64,000 bases of DNA from Cyclina sinensis (Eukaryota; Mollusca; Bivalvia; Venerida; Veneridae), in assembly GCA_012932295.1 (NCBI GenBank), contig JAAONU010000016.1, positions 44,919,241-44,983,240 of the forward strand, given 5' to 3'. Positions 47,442-58,441 of the stretch are shown here, piece after piece. Position numbers and translations under genes: made by a program. Position 1 is the stretch's first letter, and every line of letters begins with the position of its first letter. The notes beneath the pieces are model-generated. The model ran no database searches. It was given only the letters and a program-made list of their open reading frames with translations, and was not told where the DNA came from.

Positions 47442-49502
47442 CTGAAAGAAATTTAGATATTGACAAAAATGCTGCCATGTAATCGGTAAATTGGTTGGAT
47501 CAGTTATGCATTAGTTGACATCCGTACATCTGGAAAGGTATATCTTCATCTATTCAGAAGACATTTAATTTAGAAAATGTTGATTGCAGCCACACCTTAC
47601 CCCTTCACATCCACTAACCTTCCTCAGTAAATATGAGTAACCTGATTTTTTTTAATTCTTTGTCGTATGTTGAAAATAATTCTCATAAGGCGTGTGCAAT
47701 AAAATACTTCTACGTATATTGTATGTCAGTCAAATATAAACTGTTCACTTTTAAATAGACAATCCGACTCACCTTTTTGGAATCATAAAACCGGCAAGGA
47801 GAACAGAAAGACAAACGGATGGGTAATTTTGATAGACAGACACACACACGGACGGACAGGCTCAAATGTATCAGAAATCCTATTTTAGTTAGCCAAGTGT
47901 TTTGTGTTTATATGTTTGCTACTTGAATCCGGAAACGACATCACCATTAATGTCTGCTAAACCTGGATACAGCCAACATCAACTATGTTAATTGCTCGTA
48001 AGCGAATCATGAAGATGTCATTGCTTTTAACCATAAACCTTTGGTAATCTAAACCGTCACTCTGCCTCAGAAAGGTATTCAAACCTTTTATTTTTGGCGT
48101 TTTTAAACGTATTTTATGATGCCACTTCGCCCTAAAATAATGCTTATACTTGTAATTATGAAAAGTAATATCATTAACGTAAAACAACCGCATTATGTCT
48201 GTCTCCCTGTGTCGCAACCAAACAGTTGTTTATGCAAGAAGCTTGTTAATGATACCATTATGCTTTTAACACAGCAAAACTTTGGATACACTTTGTATAT
48301 CCACTTATTGTCAAGAAATGCAAAAAATAACCTCACAGAAGTAACTTTACTATTTTTAGAGTTTTCAATTGTCAGGTGCAAAACTGAACGTCTTGTCAAT
48401 ATCTGGTTCTGTGAATCATGGGTTTTCAACACCGGCACAAAATGTACGCACTTTGTGTCAACTGAGAATTTTTTCATGTCCCTTTACCACCGACCCTTTT
48501 TTATAGAAAAGATGTGAATGTCCCTGTATAACTCACTGTGCAAAGATGTAAAGTGAAATCATAATGAAGTTATAACTGATCAGTTGGCTTCAACGTTTAC
48601 TTTCTCATTAATTCTGATTTGCTTTTTTCAGGCACACAACGAGGCCTGAATTTGATTGATGTTGTCTAAATATAGCGCGCTAGTGACCTTACAATATCAC
48701 CTTAGATTTCATAATACATTTATTACATACTGACAGAGAGGATGCTCTAACGTAAAACTTGAACCTTTTCTCTTTTTTCTTCTCTTTTTTTCTATTTTGC
48801 AAAAAAATGCTTGACAGAAGATGAATCACGCGTTAATTCACTTCAGATTCATTGAAAACAACACGTCTGTCAGCGTTCTCTTATCCAAGCGTTTGCGGTG
48901 TCATGATTGCATCCGCTTTTGAAGAAAACCGTTAACAAAATCACATATTGTACAAGAATTGAAAAACAAATCTTATTTAGATAAGATTATAGATTAAGTT
49001 AGTCAGCTTAAGTGCAGGCGTAAATGTTTTGAAAGTAGTGAATTACGAGAGAATTAAAACGGAGAATACCTCTATTACCGCTCATTCCTACATCTCTAAA
49101 GAACAGATTGTATGTCTGCTATCAAGAAATGCAATGACCTTCCACATACTTAGACATAATTAAAATGAAATATTCAAACAAATTCAAACAAATAATATTG
49201 TCTTGAGACAATTAACATGACGAGTGACAGGATTTGAAAACAAAAAGAGAAAAATGAAAACCACGTCGTAAATTGTGGTTTGACATTTAACAAGTAGCAA
49301 ACATCTGTTCCCTGAATACTTAGTCACGTGTCTTCGCAAGTAGTTTGTAGTGTTTTTGATATACACTTCTTTCTGAGAATGAAATGAACATGCAACACTA
49401 TGACTGATGCGTGACTCTTTTCCAAAGAATTTGTAACAGATAACTGCTATACTTAAATTTATAAGATTTGATTAGAGATCTGTGATTTCTGACTTCACTC
49501 AC
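47442..49502 (-). other. phase-1 intron of paralogue B
   Basis: A 2.06-kb intron with a GTGAGT donor and CTTTCAG acceptor, in the same position and phase as the 396-bp intron of paralogue A. Its AT-rich interior shows no exon or clear mobile element. Confidence 0.75.
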
Positions 49503-49650
49503 CTACACCGAACAGAAGTGCGGCTGTGAGGAAGTTTTCTGCGGCCTGTTGTTGTCTGTTGTACAGTGGGTGTGGCCTTCCGTAAAAGGGTTGGGAACTT
49601 CCGGTTGAAAACAGGTACAGTAGGGCTAACACGCATACACAGAATTTCAT
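49503..49650 (-). CDS. secreted basic protein, paralogue B, exon 1 (signal peptide)
   Basis: ATG at 49,650-49,648 starts MKFCVCVLALLYLFSTGSS, a strong signal peptide with likely cleavage before QPFYG. The mature start is QPFYGRPHPLYNRQQQAAEN, then FLTAALLFGV, closing with the first base of an Asp codon before GTGAGT. The first Gln of the mature protein could cyclise to pyroglutamate. This exon was found by comparison with paralogue A: YGRPHPLY, R-Q-Q, E-N-x-L and L-x-G all align. The stop-free exon 1 is only 49 codons long. Confidence 0.8.
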
Positions 49651-52593
49651 CACTGGCTTCACTGTCTATTGTCAAAAGTCAATTTTAATAACGACACTTT
49701 ATCTGTATTTAAACAATGCCAGCAATTTTGCAATGCTGTCTTCGTGCGTTTGAAGCCAACCTGTAAAATAAAATATATTGACTTTCCATTATGCTTGAAC
49801 TTTTCTTTAATAACTACCATACTCTTGAAAATGTTTTCACGTGCTACAAGTCAAATATATTGAGCCTTACTGTTTTTACCATCCCTCTTCCCTCCCCGAC
49901 ACAATAACCCTTCAATCCTATAGATTTTGCCTGTGGAAAGTCACATTTAAACAGTAAACCAGATATTTTACTGAAACGGTAGGCATACTTTCAGCAAATT
50001 TAAAGCGGCTATAAACACATTACAACAGACAAGATTTCCATTTTAGTCAGTATAAAAATGAAGTGCATACGTTTTTGAATTGTTTTTATCAAATGTCAAC
50101 AAAACGATATACTATCGTCTTAAAAAGACACTGATGTGAAACGCTTGATGAAAGACACTGTTGTTATACTAAATGAGAGGACGTCGTTGTATATAAAGTA
50201 ATCTAATAAATAAAGCTGTCAGACTAACATTATTAACATGCCTATGAATATGCATGTATGTTGATTGTGTTTGTTATTTCCGCTTTTGTAAGAAAATTGC
50301 TGGAATAATCCCGAAATACAGGTTTTGAAAAAGATGTAAGTCATTATCTCCCCGGATTCTAAATGACTAGGCCGCATCATGGTTAATAAGATTGGGGTAA
50401 AAATATATATGTTTTACAAAGTGATGTGTGGCTATTTATAGAATCGGTTGTCGAATGGGTTTCCTTAAATACACGTAAGTAATAAAAGAATCAAGCTCGG
50501 ACAGTTCTCCTGGGTTTTTTTTCTTCATGATATGACTTAACAGAATTTTATATTTAATTATTTATTTACGATAAGGTAAACAGGGAGGTTGTTCATATTG
50601 CCTTTTCAGATATACTAAGAAAAAATAAATAGCTAGTTTGATACGCGCATCAATGCTTTATCATATAAAACAGCTCTCAAATCAAGAACAAAATAAACAA
50701 AATTCATGTATGTATAACTAAAATTCAATTAAAAAACAACAACAGAATTATATGCGAAAATAAACAACATACCTTAGCTTTGTACAGAAAATTTCCACTC
50801 AGATAAATTAGGTGTACGCCTAAAAACGACGAGTTATTAATGCCTGTTGTCTCTTGAGTGTCACGTCTATGAAAATTTTTGACAAGTAATGATATTTAGC
50901 TTCTAACTCTTGTCTGTTATGGCTGTCTCTATTTACAATTTTGGTAGCAGGTAATTTTATATAACCATCGTCATTTGCTGAGGGCACTGTCGCAAAACTT
51001 TGTTTTTTCTATGTTGTCGATCAAAGTGACAAAGTTTGGAGTCAGATGAGATTGTTCTGTTTTTTTAAACTACCAGACTCCAGTTGAAGGAAAAATATTG
51101 AAGTATTTTCTCAACTAGATTTGTGTTTTAAGTGCAAATATTCCATTCACATATATGAAATTTTGAGTTATTTGCTCACAGGCGGACTCCAGTATAAAAC
51201 ATAAAAAACAAAGTTAATAAAACTGTGTAATAACATCGTTTTATCTGCTTAAGCAGTACTTGAGCAATAACTAAGTATTGAGTAATATTAATATTTATTC
51301 TATGCTAATAAATAATAATTTCTAAACAAATTGAGAGGCCCTTATAAAAGTGTATAAACCTACTGATTTTTACTCTGAAAAAAATCAAAATTGGACTTTC
51401 TTTGAACCATTATATACTAAAAAATAGCCAAGTCAGTAGAGCAAGTTACTTAGTATATACTAAAGTATTTTCATGAAATTGGGCCGGGTCCCGGTTTCAA
51501 AAAGAAACGAGTATTAACTAGACAGCTTTTGCATTTTTTAAGAGCTAGTTATATATTGTTCATATAGACAAATTGCTGACTATATTCGTATCTGCATTCC
51601 CTGGCCTCGGGTTCTCCTAACATGCTAGTGACAAAAGAACATGTATGACAGCAGTGTTTTGGCGTTTAACCAGTTTATTGTATTTATGAAAGAACTTAAA
51701 GTAAAGATTTACAGGTAATCTTCTGTATTCTCATAATCATCCGGGGTTTTTTAGCTCACGTCTATGTTTTCGGTTTGATATTACAAAAAAATCAATACAC
51801 AATGTATGTTATAAATCGTTTAAGACTCTCAAAGTTTCCTCTGAAAATTATACCACAATAACATTTTACTGAATGTGGCATTTACCCACTCCGACTCCTT
51901 AGACAAAATTTTCAGATATAAGGGAGCATGGTTCTAATCACTTTATGTTCAGTGTCACATCTGACGAGATTTGCCGGAAATACTAATAAAATGTACTTCG
52001 AAGGGGATGTAACTCTGTTCTGTCTATTGACACGTAGATTTATGTCAGGTTAATTGAGCTTTTTTATGACGCCGGAACATGCAGGTCACGTCCTAAAAGT
52101 AGAAGGCAGCTGTTACGACATCAGAATAGATAACATAAACAAAAATTACCATAAACGCCTGGATTATTGCTGCTTCGCACACCAAGCTGGACATTTTCAT
52201 TTGGATAATAAGTGTATGTACATTTCTATTAGTAAGTGTCTATTCTCGCTATTTCATTGTTCAATGTGACATACTTGCATTCAAACACCTGTTGATTTAT
52301 TAAACCAATGTATGATACACTTTATCGAAGCTATAGAATTTTTTTTCTAATGAAGAACCGTGTGGAGAAAGAAAAAAAACCGGTAACTATGACAATTACA
52401 CCATCTAAAAGTTTTTATTTTTATTAGTTTCCACGTAAAATAACTGCACCGAACCAATGAGATTTCTTTCAAAGACTTAACTGAAAGCATCATCGATGTG
52501 TCCAGGCTTATGTTTCAGTAGGAAGAAACAATGAACTTAGTATTAGCTTACAGTGATTGAAGAATACTGACGTTACACTATACATATAGTGTT
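49651..52593. other. 5' flank of paralogue B and intergenic DNA, no gene seen
   Basis: Nearly 3 kb of AT-rich sequence with no recognisable exon, RNA gene or well-bounded repeat. Short ORFs such as plus 52,054-52,269 lack motifs and splice context. Confidence 0.4.
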
Positions 52594-53466
52594 TAACAAG
52601 AGAAGTCACTGTGACTAAGTTCCCAATGGATATTGCCTGTGAAAATAGTTCGGCTTCTTAAAAAATAAAAACAAATCGATCCAGACTTTGGAAATATTTG
52701 TTTGCTGTACAGGTTCAGCATATGAGCATAAAGATGGGTATTAGCCTGTATGGTTTGTATGTCAGAGTTTGCACTTGACCTCAGGACTCTATGTCCGTGA
52801 TAGTTGCATTATTCTAAGCTACTTTAAAATATTGATGTTTAACACTTCAAAAAACCGGCAGAGACATACGGGTTGGCAGTATTCTATATAATTTGACCAA
52901 TGAAGTGTGACCTTGACCTTGCCAAATCTTGTTCGTGAAATGTCATCTGTATGTGATACACATTTGTCGCAAGTTTTATAAAAAAAAATCTGGACATAAA
53001 GCATAGCGGAAAGGAATGGAATCTTTTTACATACTAGTCTGATATTGATCTTGATCTCAGAACCCTTGGACTTGTTCAAAAGCCGTGATCTTCTTTCCAT
53101 GAACATTTTTGCGAAGCCCTGTTAAATCGTAATATGAACCAATCAGTTACAAAGAGAAAATGAATATGCAGGCAGTAGTCTAACTAAACTTCATGCGATG
53201 AACATTTATGCCAAGTATTTTCAAAATCTGTCAACTTCATCTGAGTTAGAGAGCGACCCAGAACAAACCGTTGGCAGTGTTTTATCGTAATTGAATAATG
53301 ATCTGTCACTCTGACATTAGGACTCATGGTCTCGTACGCAACACGTCTTCTCGATGAAATAACATTTTGTGGCCCCTATTTAGACTGCTATTTTAGGAAG
53401 GGCAGATGAACATACAGATGAAGGGACGGAGCGGTTACTATATGCCCTCTATCGGGAGCATATTCT
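52594..53466. mobile_element. diverged dispersed repeat with GACCTTGACCTT motif
   Basis: Begins AACAAGAGAAGTCACTGTGA and ends ATGCCCTCTATCGGGAGCAT. The middle contains GTGTGACCTTGACCTTGCC and ATTGATCTTGATCTCAGAAC-type lines typical of the tandem-subunit elements, and a GAAGGGACGGAGCGG segment near the right end. It is old and badly decayed. Confidence 0.5.
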
Positions 53467-54621
53467 GCTTATGTAGACAAGCCATTGTCATTTACATCAC
53501 ACTATTTTGCTTATTTTCATAATTGTCTTATTCAGTTTGCACAAATTCCTTCTTTAATGCAAAAGTTATCGGACCTGTATGCATGAAAACAGGCGCATTA
53601 GGTTCAGTAGGTATTGTAATTGATGACTGCTTCAAACACAACCGGACCGAAAGCAGATACATATTTAAGTATTTTTAAAGAAGTGACCTTAATTCATTTG
53701 TTTTATTTACGAGAAAGAAATGTCTAAATTTTACATCAAAATACAAAAAGCCACCAAGAAAACTTGTCTTACGTGACAGGTTGGAAAAGGAATGTTGACG
53801 TGCAATTTCTTAAAGTGTATGCGCTTGTTAAGGCAGACAGTGATTGCCTTTGAAGAAAGAGACACAAACTATTGAAAAAGGTACTGGCAGAAACTTCTGT
53901 GTAACGGGGTCGCGGTCGTTAAAGAAAAAGAATAAAAAAAGAACTGCTTAAACAACGGATTGCCATAAATCTTAATTATGATATTGGAGGGTTGAAGGTC
54001 ATAAACTGCATAAGGTACCGGAGATGAGTACCCGTCCTCCAAGAATTGTGGAGAGGACAGAGAGGAAAAGGGTTTTCAACTTTGGCATTTAGTATGTGTG
54101 TGTGTGTGTGCATGAGTTTGCTAATACAAGACCAAAATGGTTGGAAAATACTGATGAAGTTGTCAAGAAATGATTTAGAAACATTATGTATGTGAAAAAG
54201 TAAAACACAAAACCTTTCACAGATAACTCGTGTACTTTTTACCTCAATTGCTCGATTTGGTTGCCTACCTTGTTTTTAATGTGTGTTTTTAAACTGCATT
54301 TTCTCCTTCTTAGTTTGCATAGTATGTTAAATGTGTATAAAACGCCTATTTAAAAGCATAATGTAATTCTCTTTATACACATCTGCATGCCAACATTAAT
54401 ATAAACACAAAAAAGAAAACAGTGCCCTTCGTTTTGTTATGAAAAGTATGAAAAGCTTACAATAACATGTAACATATATTATATGTAATTACTAGAACTT
54501 ATTAAATCAATGTTAATTAAATTATATGACATTAAGGTGTATATATGCATTTGTTCTCAAAGTCGCCTAGTTTTACACATTGCTAATGTCACAGAACCAT
54601 TATAGGTGATATGGTTATCTA
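53467..54621. other. intergenic, with a short (TG)8 tract
   Basis: No gene seen. A dinucleotide (TG)n microsatellite is at 54,095-54,110. The remainder is AT-rich. Confidence 0.4.
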
Positions 54622-54623
54622 CC

Positions 54624-54690
54624 AGCCCGGGTAGCTCGGTTGGTAGAGCACCTGACTTGCAAGCGGGGGTTTGAGTCCCGCCCTGAGTAA
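54624..54690 (+). mobile_element. tRNA-Ala-like head of a SINE or tRNA pseudogene
   Basis: GCCCGGGTAGCTCGGTTGG contains a near-perfect A box (TAGCTCGGTTGG), and GGTTTGAGTCC is a near-perfect B box. The anticodon-loop position reads CTTGCAA (TGC, Ala). The anticodon stem does not pair (CCTGA against GCGGG) and the acceptor arms do not match, so it is not a functional tRNA. The following GC-rich DNA (to about 54,930) looks like a SINE body, but I could not place its 3' end or a target duplication. Confidence 0.55.
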
Positions 54691-55663
54691 ATGATTTTTC
54701 TGACCCCGCGACACTAAGTTGCTTGTTGTCAATTTACTGCATGTTCTTGAAAAGGGGGCAGGTACCTTGCAAGCTGGCGGCCTGGTGACCTTACTGTACC
54801 GGCTAGGCGGCCTAGCGACATGAAAATGTATAGTTTCAATCGTAACAACTCGGCGTTTTCCGACAACTTCGTATAAAGACTTACTGAAGTCGCCCGAGGT
54901 GTTCCGAGTGGTATAGTCTTTATCGGCATAAAGAAAAACTTTGAAAAGTCTTGAAAAACACGGGATTTGGACTTCTTTTCCGAAATTCAAAAAAGTAAAA
55001 TTTCTATGTTCAGTGTTGCCCATGTTCCATAATATAGTTTCGTTACCAGAACAAACGCTAGTTTGACTTCAAGATTTAACTAAAACAAAACAATTTAAAA
55101 TGACTTTACTTAAGAAGTGAAATGTTCCTGAAAAGAAGAATTTTCTATCTGATGATGCCAATGGCCTAAGATTTATATTCTTTACAGCAATCAAAGATAT
55201 TCTTGAATCAAAACATCAACAACAAAGAGGATTGGGGTGTTCTTTTTCAAAATTAAAAAAAAAAAAAGATTTTTCAGAACTATTTGCAATCTAGAGACCA
55301 AACAACGACAACAATCAAATGAGTTTGGAGTGAATTTTTGCAAATTTAAAATAAGAAGATTTTTTTCACGAAAAGAACTATTTACTATCTGTAGGGTTCT
55401 AGGTCTTGTTTTATTAATAATCTGGAACTCAAATAAATGAACAAAATGAAACTTTGTGTACGCTTTACCAATTAAACATAATCATTGACGAAGGTTGATT
55501 TAAGGCACGAGTTTTTCTAAACCCTGACAAAAAGATATTTTGACTAGGAACGGCTATATTTTAATTCGTACGTATTGCATCGAGTCACATGACTGGCGTA
55601 TGCCGATATTTCGTAAAGGTGCCTTTCGTGTTAAATAACTGGGAACAGAAATAATCGAACAGA

Positions 55664-55771
55664 ATGCCACTTTGTTTACTTTTTACCAACTTAAAGCGTT
55701 CGGAATTAGACGCAAACATTGAGGAACGAATGGCCAAATGTATTTCGGCGACTGCACAGGTTCCTATTGAG
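55664..55771 (+). CDS. MIF / D-dopachrome tautomerase family protein, exon 1
   Basis: The ATG at 55,664 opens MPLCLLFTNLKRSELDANI, then EERMAKCISATAQVPIE, exactly 36 codons to a GTAAGT donor. Human MIF exon 1 is also 36 codons ending at phase 0, and the family signature is MP-x-x-x-x-x-TN. The N-terminal Pro, the catalytic base after Met removal, is present. The position of Lys32 of MIF is Val here. MIF and DDT are small trimeric cytokine/tautomerases released without a signal peptide and important in molluscan innate immunity. It is joined to exon 2 at 58,266 on the basis of matching phase and homology. Confidence 0.78.
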
Positions 55772-56024
55772 GTAAGTTCATTTTAAAGTTATTTAAAGTT
55801 TTGGCCTTCAGTGGTTATAGTAAGTTAAAAATTAAATTATGCGGATTGCTTTTAACAAATATTTGGCCAAATATTTCCTGGATATATATGCTTTTAGCTT
55901 ATCAGGGTCTGCCTTTAGCTCACTTCAGCTGATGCTCAGGGTGAGCTTTTGTGATACTATTTCCGTTCGACGACCGTTAATTGGACCTGGATATCTCTTT
56001 ATATATGTATTTGTATTGACAAAT

Positions 56025-56050
56025 AGACAGACAGACAGACAGACAGACAG
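56025..56050. repeat. (AGAC)n microsatellite
   Basis: About six and a half perfect copies of AGAC, at the 3' end of the minus-strand LINE remnant. Confidence 0.9.
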
Positions 56051-56059
56051 ATTTATTAA

Positions 56060-56840
56060 TATATTTGAGCTAAAAAGCTCATGAAGAAATAATTCAGTAT
56101 TCCCAACTCCCTGATTAAACCACGCATCAAAAAATCCTAGTGAACAAAGGAAGTCTTTGAATAGGGAACACCAATTGCGTATTCCCTGGTGTTGTTGTAT
56201 CTTTTTCAATACATTATACACAATATAAACGTATTTACTATGGTTTAGGTGTATAATTATCAACCAATATTTTAAAATGTTAAACATGTGAATTGTTTTT
56301 AAAGAACCGCGTCCTAATTCTCCATATATAAAATTATTTTGTGTAGATTTTTTAATACCTAAAAGTTTTTTTGTGTGCAAAATTGCATGTGCACTCCTCT
56401 CTCTATTTATTAATCATTTACAAAACCACATACTTCGCTACAGTAATTTAAGTTTATCAGATAAGTGAAGTTTATGTTTAGGTGGTATAAATGTAAATTT
56501 ATGCAAATATTTATTGAGCTTAAAAGTCGCTTTTTGTGCCTGATCGGACAGCGTATTTTGTGCTGTACTCAGAGATCCACCACTCGTGAAAACAATGCCA
56601 AGACAGCAAAACTTTGTTACCGCTTCACCGTCATATAAAACCTCTAAATCTCTTGGCCGAGAGCTTTTTTAGAAAATCATTATTTTCGTCTTATTAACTT
56701 TAAGCTTCCAAGTGTTGCAATAATTATGTAATAGATCAATATCATTTTGACAAACGTAGGTGCATTTTATTATATCTCAAACTAGTTAATTTTGGTGCAG
56801 GTCACATAATTTCAACTTGATTAACTACTTTGATAGGCGA
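56060..56840 (-). pseudogene. degenerate LINE reverse-transcriptase C-terminal half
   Basis: On the minus strand, after about 56,740, the frames read DIDLLHNYCNTWKLKVNKTK, then IMIF, a KFCCLGIVFTSGGSLS motif, STAQNTLSDQAQKATFKLN and KYLHKF. This is the YCN.WKLKVN..K......LGI.F..GGS..N pattern of non-LTR retrotransposon reverse transcriptases. Downstream, KKLLGIKKSTQNNFIYGELG and DAWFNQGVGNTELF continue the same protein. Stops and frame changes break it. It lies in intron 1 of the MIF-like gene, in the opposite orientation. Confidence 0.75.
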
Positions 56841-56954
56841 CCCGTGTCATTACCACTACCTGCTCCTAACCTCAATATGAATTTTTGCCTTAGCTTTGAT
56901 TATATATAAACGTTTAAACTGTTTGAGAAAAATCAGTCTTTATTACTTCAATGG

Positions 56955-57203
56955 CTACCAATTTTGGACCTGCCTGAGAATGGGAAATTGTTCTAAAAAT
57001 TTGTTTAGTAAGGCAGTTAAAGTGGCACGAAGTGGTATATTTGAGCCGCTTATGACGTCATGAAACAGAGATTCATGTTCATTTCCAAAAGATGTCAAAG
57101 AATACTTTATTCCATTATTGCTTTTTTTAATAAAATGTTTTTTTGACAAATTTTTGTACGGCCATTTCTTTTCACTAGATTTATTTTCAAACCAACTGAT
57201 GTC
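56955..57203 (-). other. unrecognised open frame, about 80 codons
   Basis: Starting after an in-frame TAA, the frame runs through WFENKSSEKKWPYKN, NGIKYSLTSFGNEHESLF, HDVISGSNIPLRATLTALLN and ends QVQNW at a TAG at 56,955. Its amino-acid mix looks protein-like, unlike most ORFs here, but I recognise no family. It could be an exon, a retroelement piece or a chance frame. TGACGTCA at 57,053-57,060 is inside it. Confidence 0.25.
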
Positions 57204-57565
57204 AACTTAAAAGTGAAAATTGTGTAACTTTGTGAGGATACGTTTTATTAACATATGTATTTACCTCACGTCATTATTAAGCTTAAGAGTTGCTTTTATA
57301 ACGAGACGTGTTATTAAACTTATTCAAAAACATCGCATGGATAGGTTTAGTTACGCTGTCGTTATTATTTGATTTCGAGTGCGCTGTGTGTATTTCATAA
57401 AAAAGTCAGCACGCCTCGGTACATGCACATCATTCAATATGTAACGAAATTTGAAAGAATTCATCAAATGATGTTTATCACAAGATGTGTGTGTTTGTTT
57501 GTTTGTTTTGTGACAAAACACCAGTTGCAACATCATTTGCAACCGTTTTTATCACAGTGAAATCT

Positions 57566-57642
57566 AGCCGGTTCTGGTGGGGATTTGAACCCATGACTGA
57601 CTTTCCAATACTTTAACTAATGAGCTAGCTGTATGTAAAATG
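57566..57642 (-). mobile_element. tRNA-like fragment (SINE head or tRNA pseudogene)
   Basis: On the minus strand AGCTAGCTCATTAGTTAAAG is A-box-like and GGGTTCAAATCCCC has a B box. The acceptor and anticodon arms do not pair, so this is not a working tRNA. It lies in the MIF-like intron. Confidence 0.5.
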
Positions 57643-58005
57643 CCTCAAATTTGAAACTTTGAGGCATCCAAATTTTTTATTTTAAAGACAGTCAGTACAG
57701 GATGTACTTTTTCATAGAATTTATAATATTAATATTTTATTTCTTGACCCTTTTCTGTGCCATAGAGAATTAAAATTGCCCTTTCTCTCATGTAGTTCAG
57801 TTTCTTGTTTCGTGTTAATAATTCTAAACAGAAATACTAAAACTTTAGAAGTGTGACTGACGTGTGTGAAAATAAGATATAATAAAATTCTTGTAAAGTT
57901 TTATTGAATAAAAAATCATTCGTTTTGCCTTATTACAATAATAAATTGCAAAATCACTATATTTATTGCAGTAATGGAATAATTTACCGAAGCAGTCATG
58001 CACAT

Positions 58006-58143
58006 AGACTGGTTTTACATAAATCTTATTTACGCAACACTAACTTCCATTTGATAGACTGGTTTTACATCAATCTCTTTTACGCAACAATAACTTCCAT
58101 TTAATAGACTGGTTTTACATAAATCCCGTTTACACAACACTAG
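58006..58143 (+). repeat. 50-bp tandem repeat, about 2.8 copies
   Basis: AGACTGGTTTTACATAAATC starts units at 58,006, 58,056 and 58,106, a period of exactly 50 bp. It lies 120 bp upstream of exon 2 of the MIF-like gene. Confidence 0.9.
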
Positions 58144-58265
58144 CATTGATTTTTTCGATCACTTTAATAGACTTCAATGTTTATTTTGTTTTGTTACTTC
58201 TACGTTTTAGCATTTCTTTTTCAGCCAGTTTTCATACTGAAAGTTTTTCGGTGTTTGTCTTACAG

Positions 58266-58441
58266 ACTGTTTTTGTTTTAACACACTGCGAGTTGCCGGC
58301 ATTCTGTGCTGGTTCCAAAGAGCCCTCTGTAATATGTCAAGTAAACGCAAGGGAGATATTTGATGCTGGGCGAAATCTTGACATATACTACACAAGATTT
58401 TTTGGGTTGCTGAAAGAAACGACCAGGGTTCCTGGAAATAG
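58266..58441 (+). CDS. MIF / D-dopachrome tautomerase family protein, exon 2
   Basis: After the acceptor TTGTCTTACAG the frame reads TVFVLTHCELPAFCAGSKEP, then SVICQVNAREIFDAGRN, YYTRFFGLLKETTRVPGN, ending AG before GTAACC. It is 176 bp and ends in phase 2; human MIF exon 2 is about the same length, ends in the same phase, and aligns as L.AF.GS.EP...C......I.......Y...........PDR. Of the MIF CxxC pair only the second Cys remains (SVIC). Exon 3, about 20 codons beginning V-Y-I-like, was not found up to 61.6 kb, so it lies further right, is too diverged, or is lost. Confidence 0.78.

Larger units (their letters stand above)
55772..58265 (+). other. phase-0 intron of the MIF-like gene
   Basis: The intron (GTAAGT to TTGTCTTACAG, 2.49 kb) contains a fragment beginning TTTAGCTCACTTCAGCTGAT at 55,914, an AGAC microsatellite, a decayed LINE, an unrecognised minus-strand ORF, a tRNA-like fragment and a 50-bp tandem repeat, listed separately. 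Confidence 0.7.

Noticed and set aside
47116..47482. Plus-strand ORFs opposite paralogue B exon 2
   Set aside because: They reflect the GC-rich, stop-poor composition of the real minus-strand exon and carry no motif.
54624..54690. Functional tRNA-Ala(TGC)
   Set aside because: A and B boxes are good, but the anticodon stem and acceptor stem do not pair.
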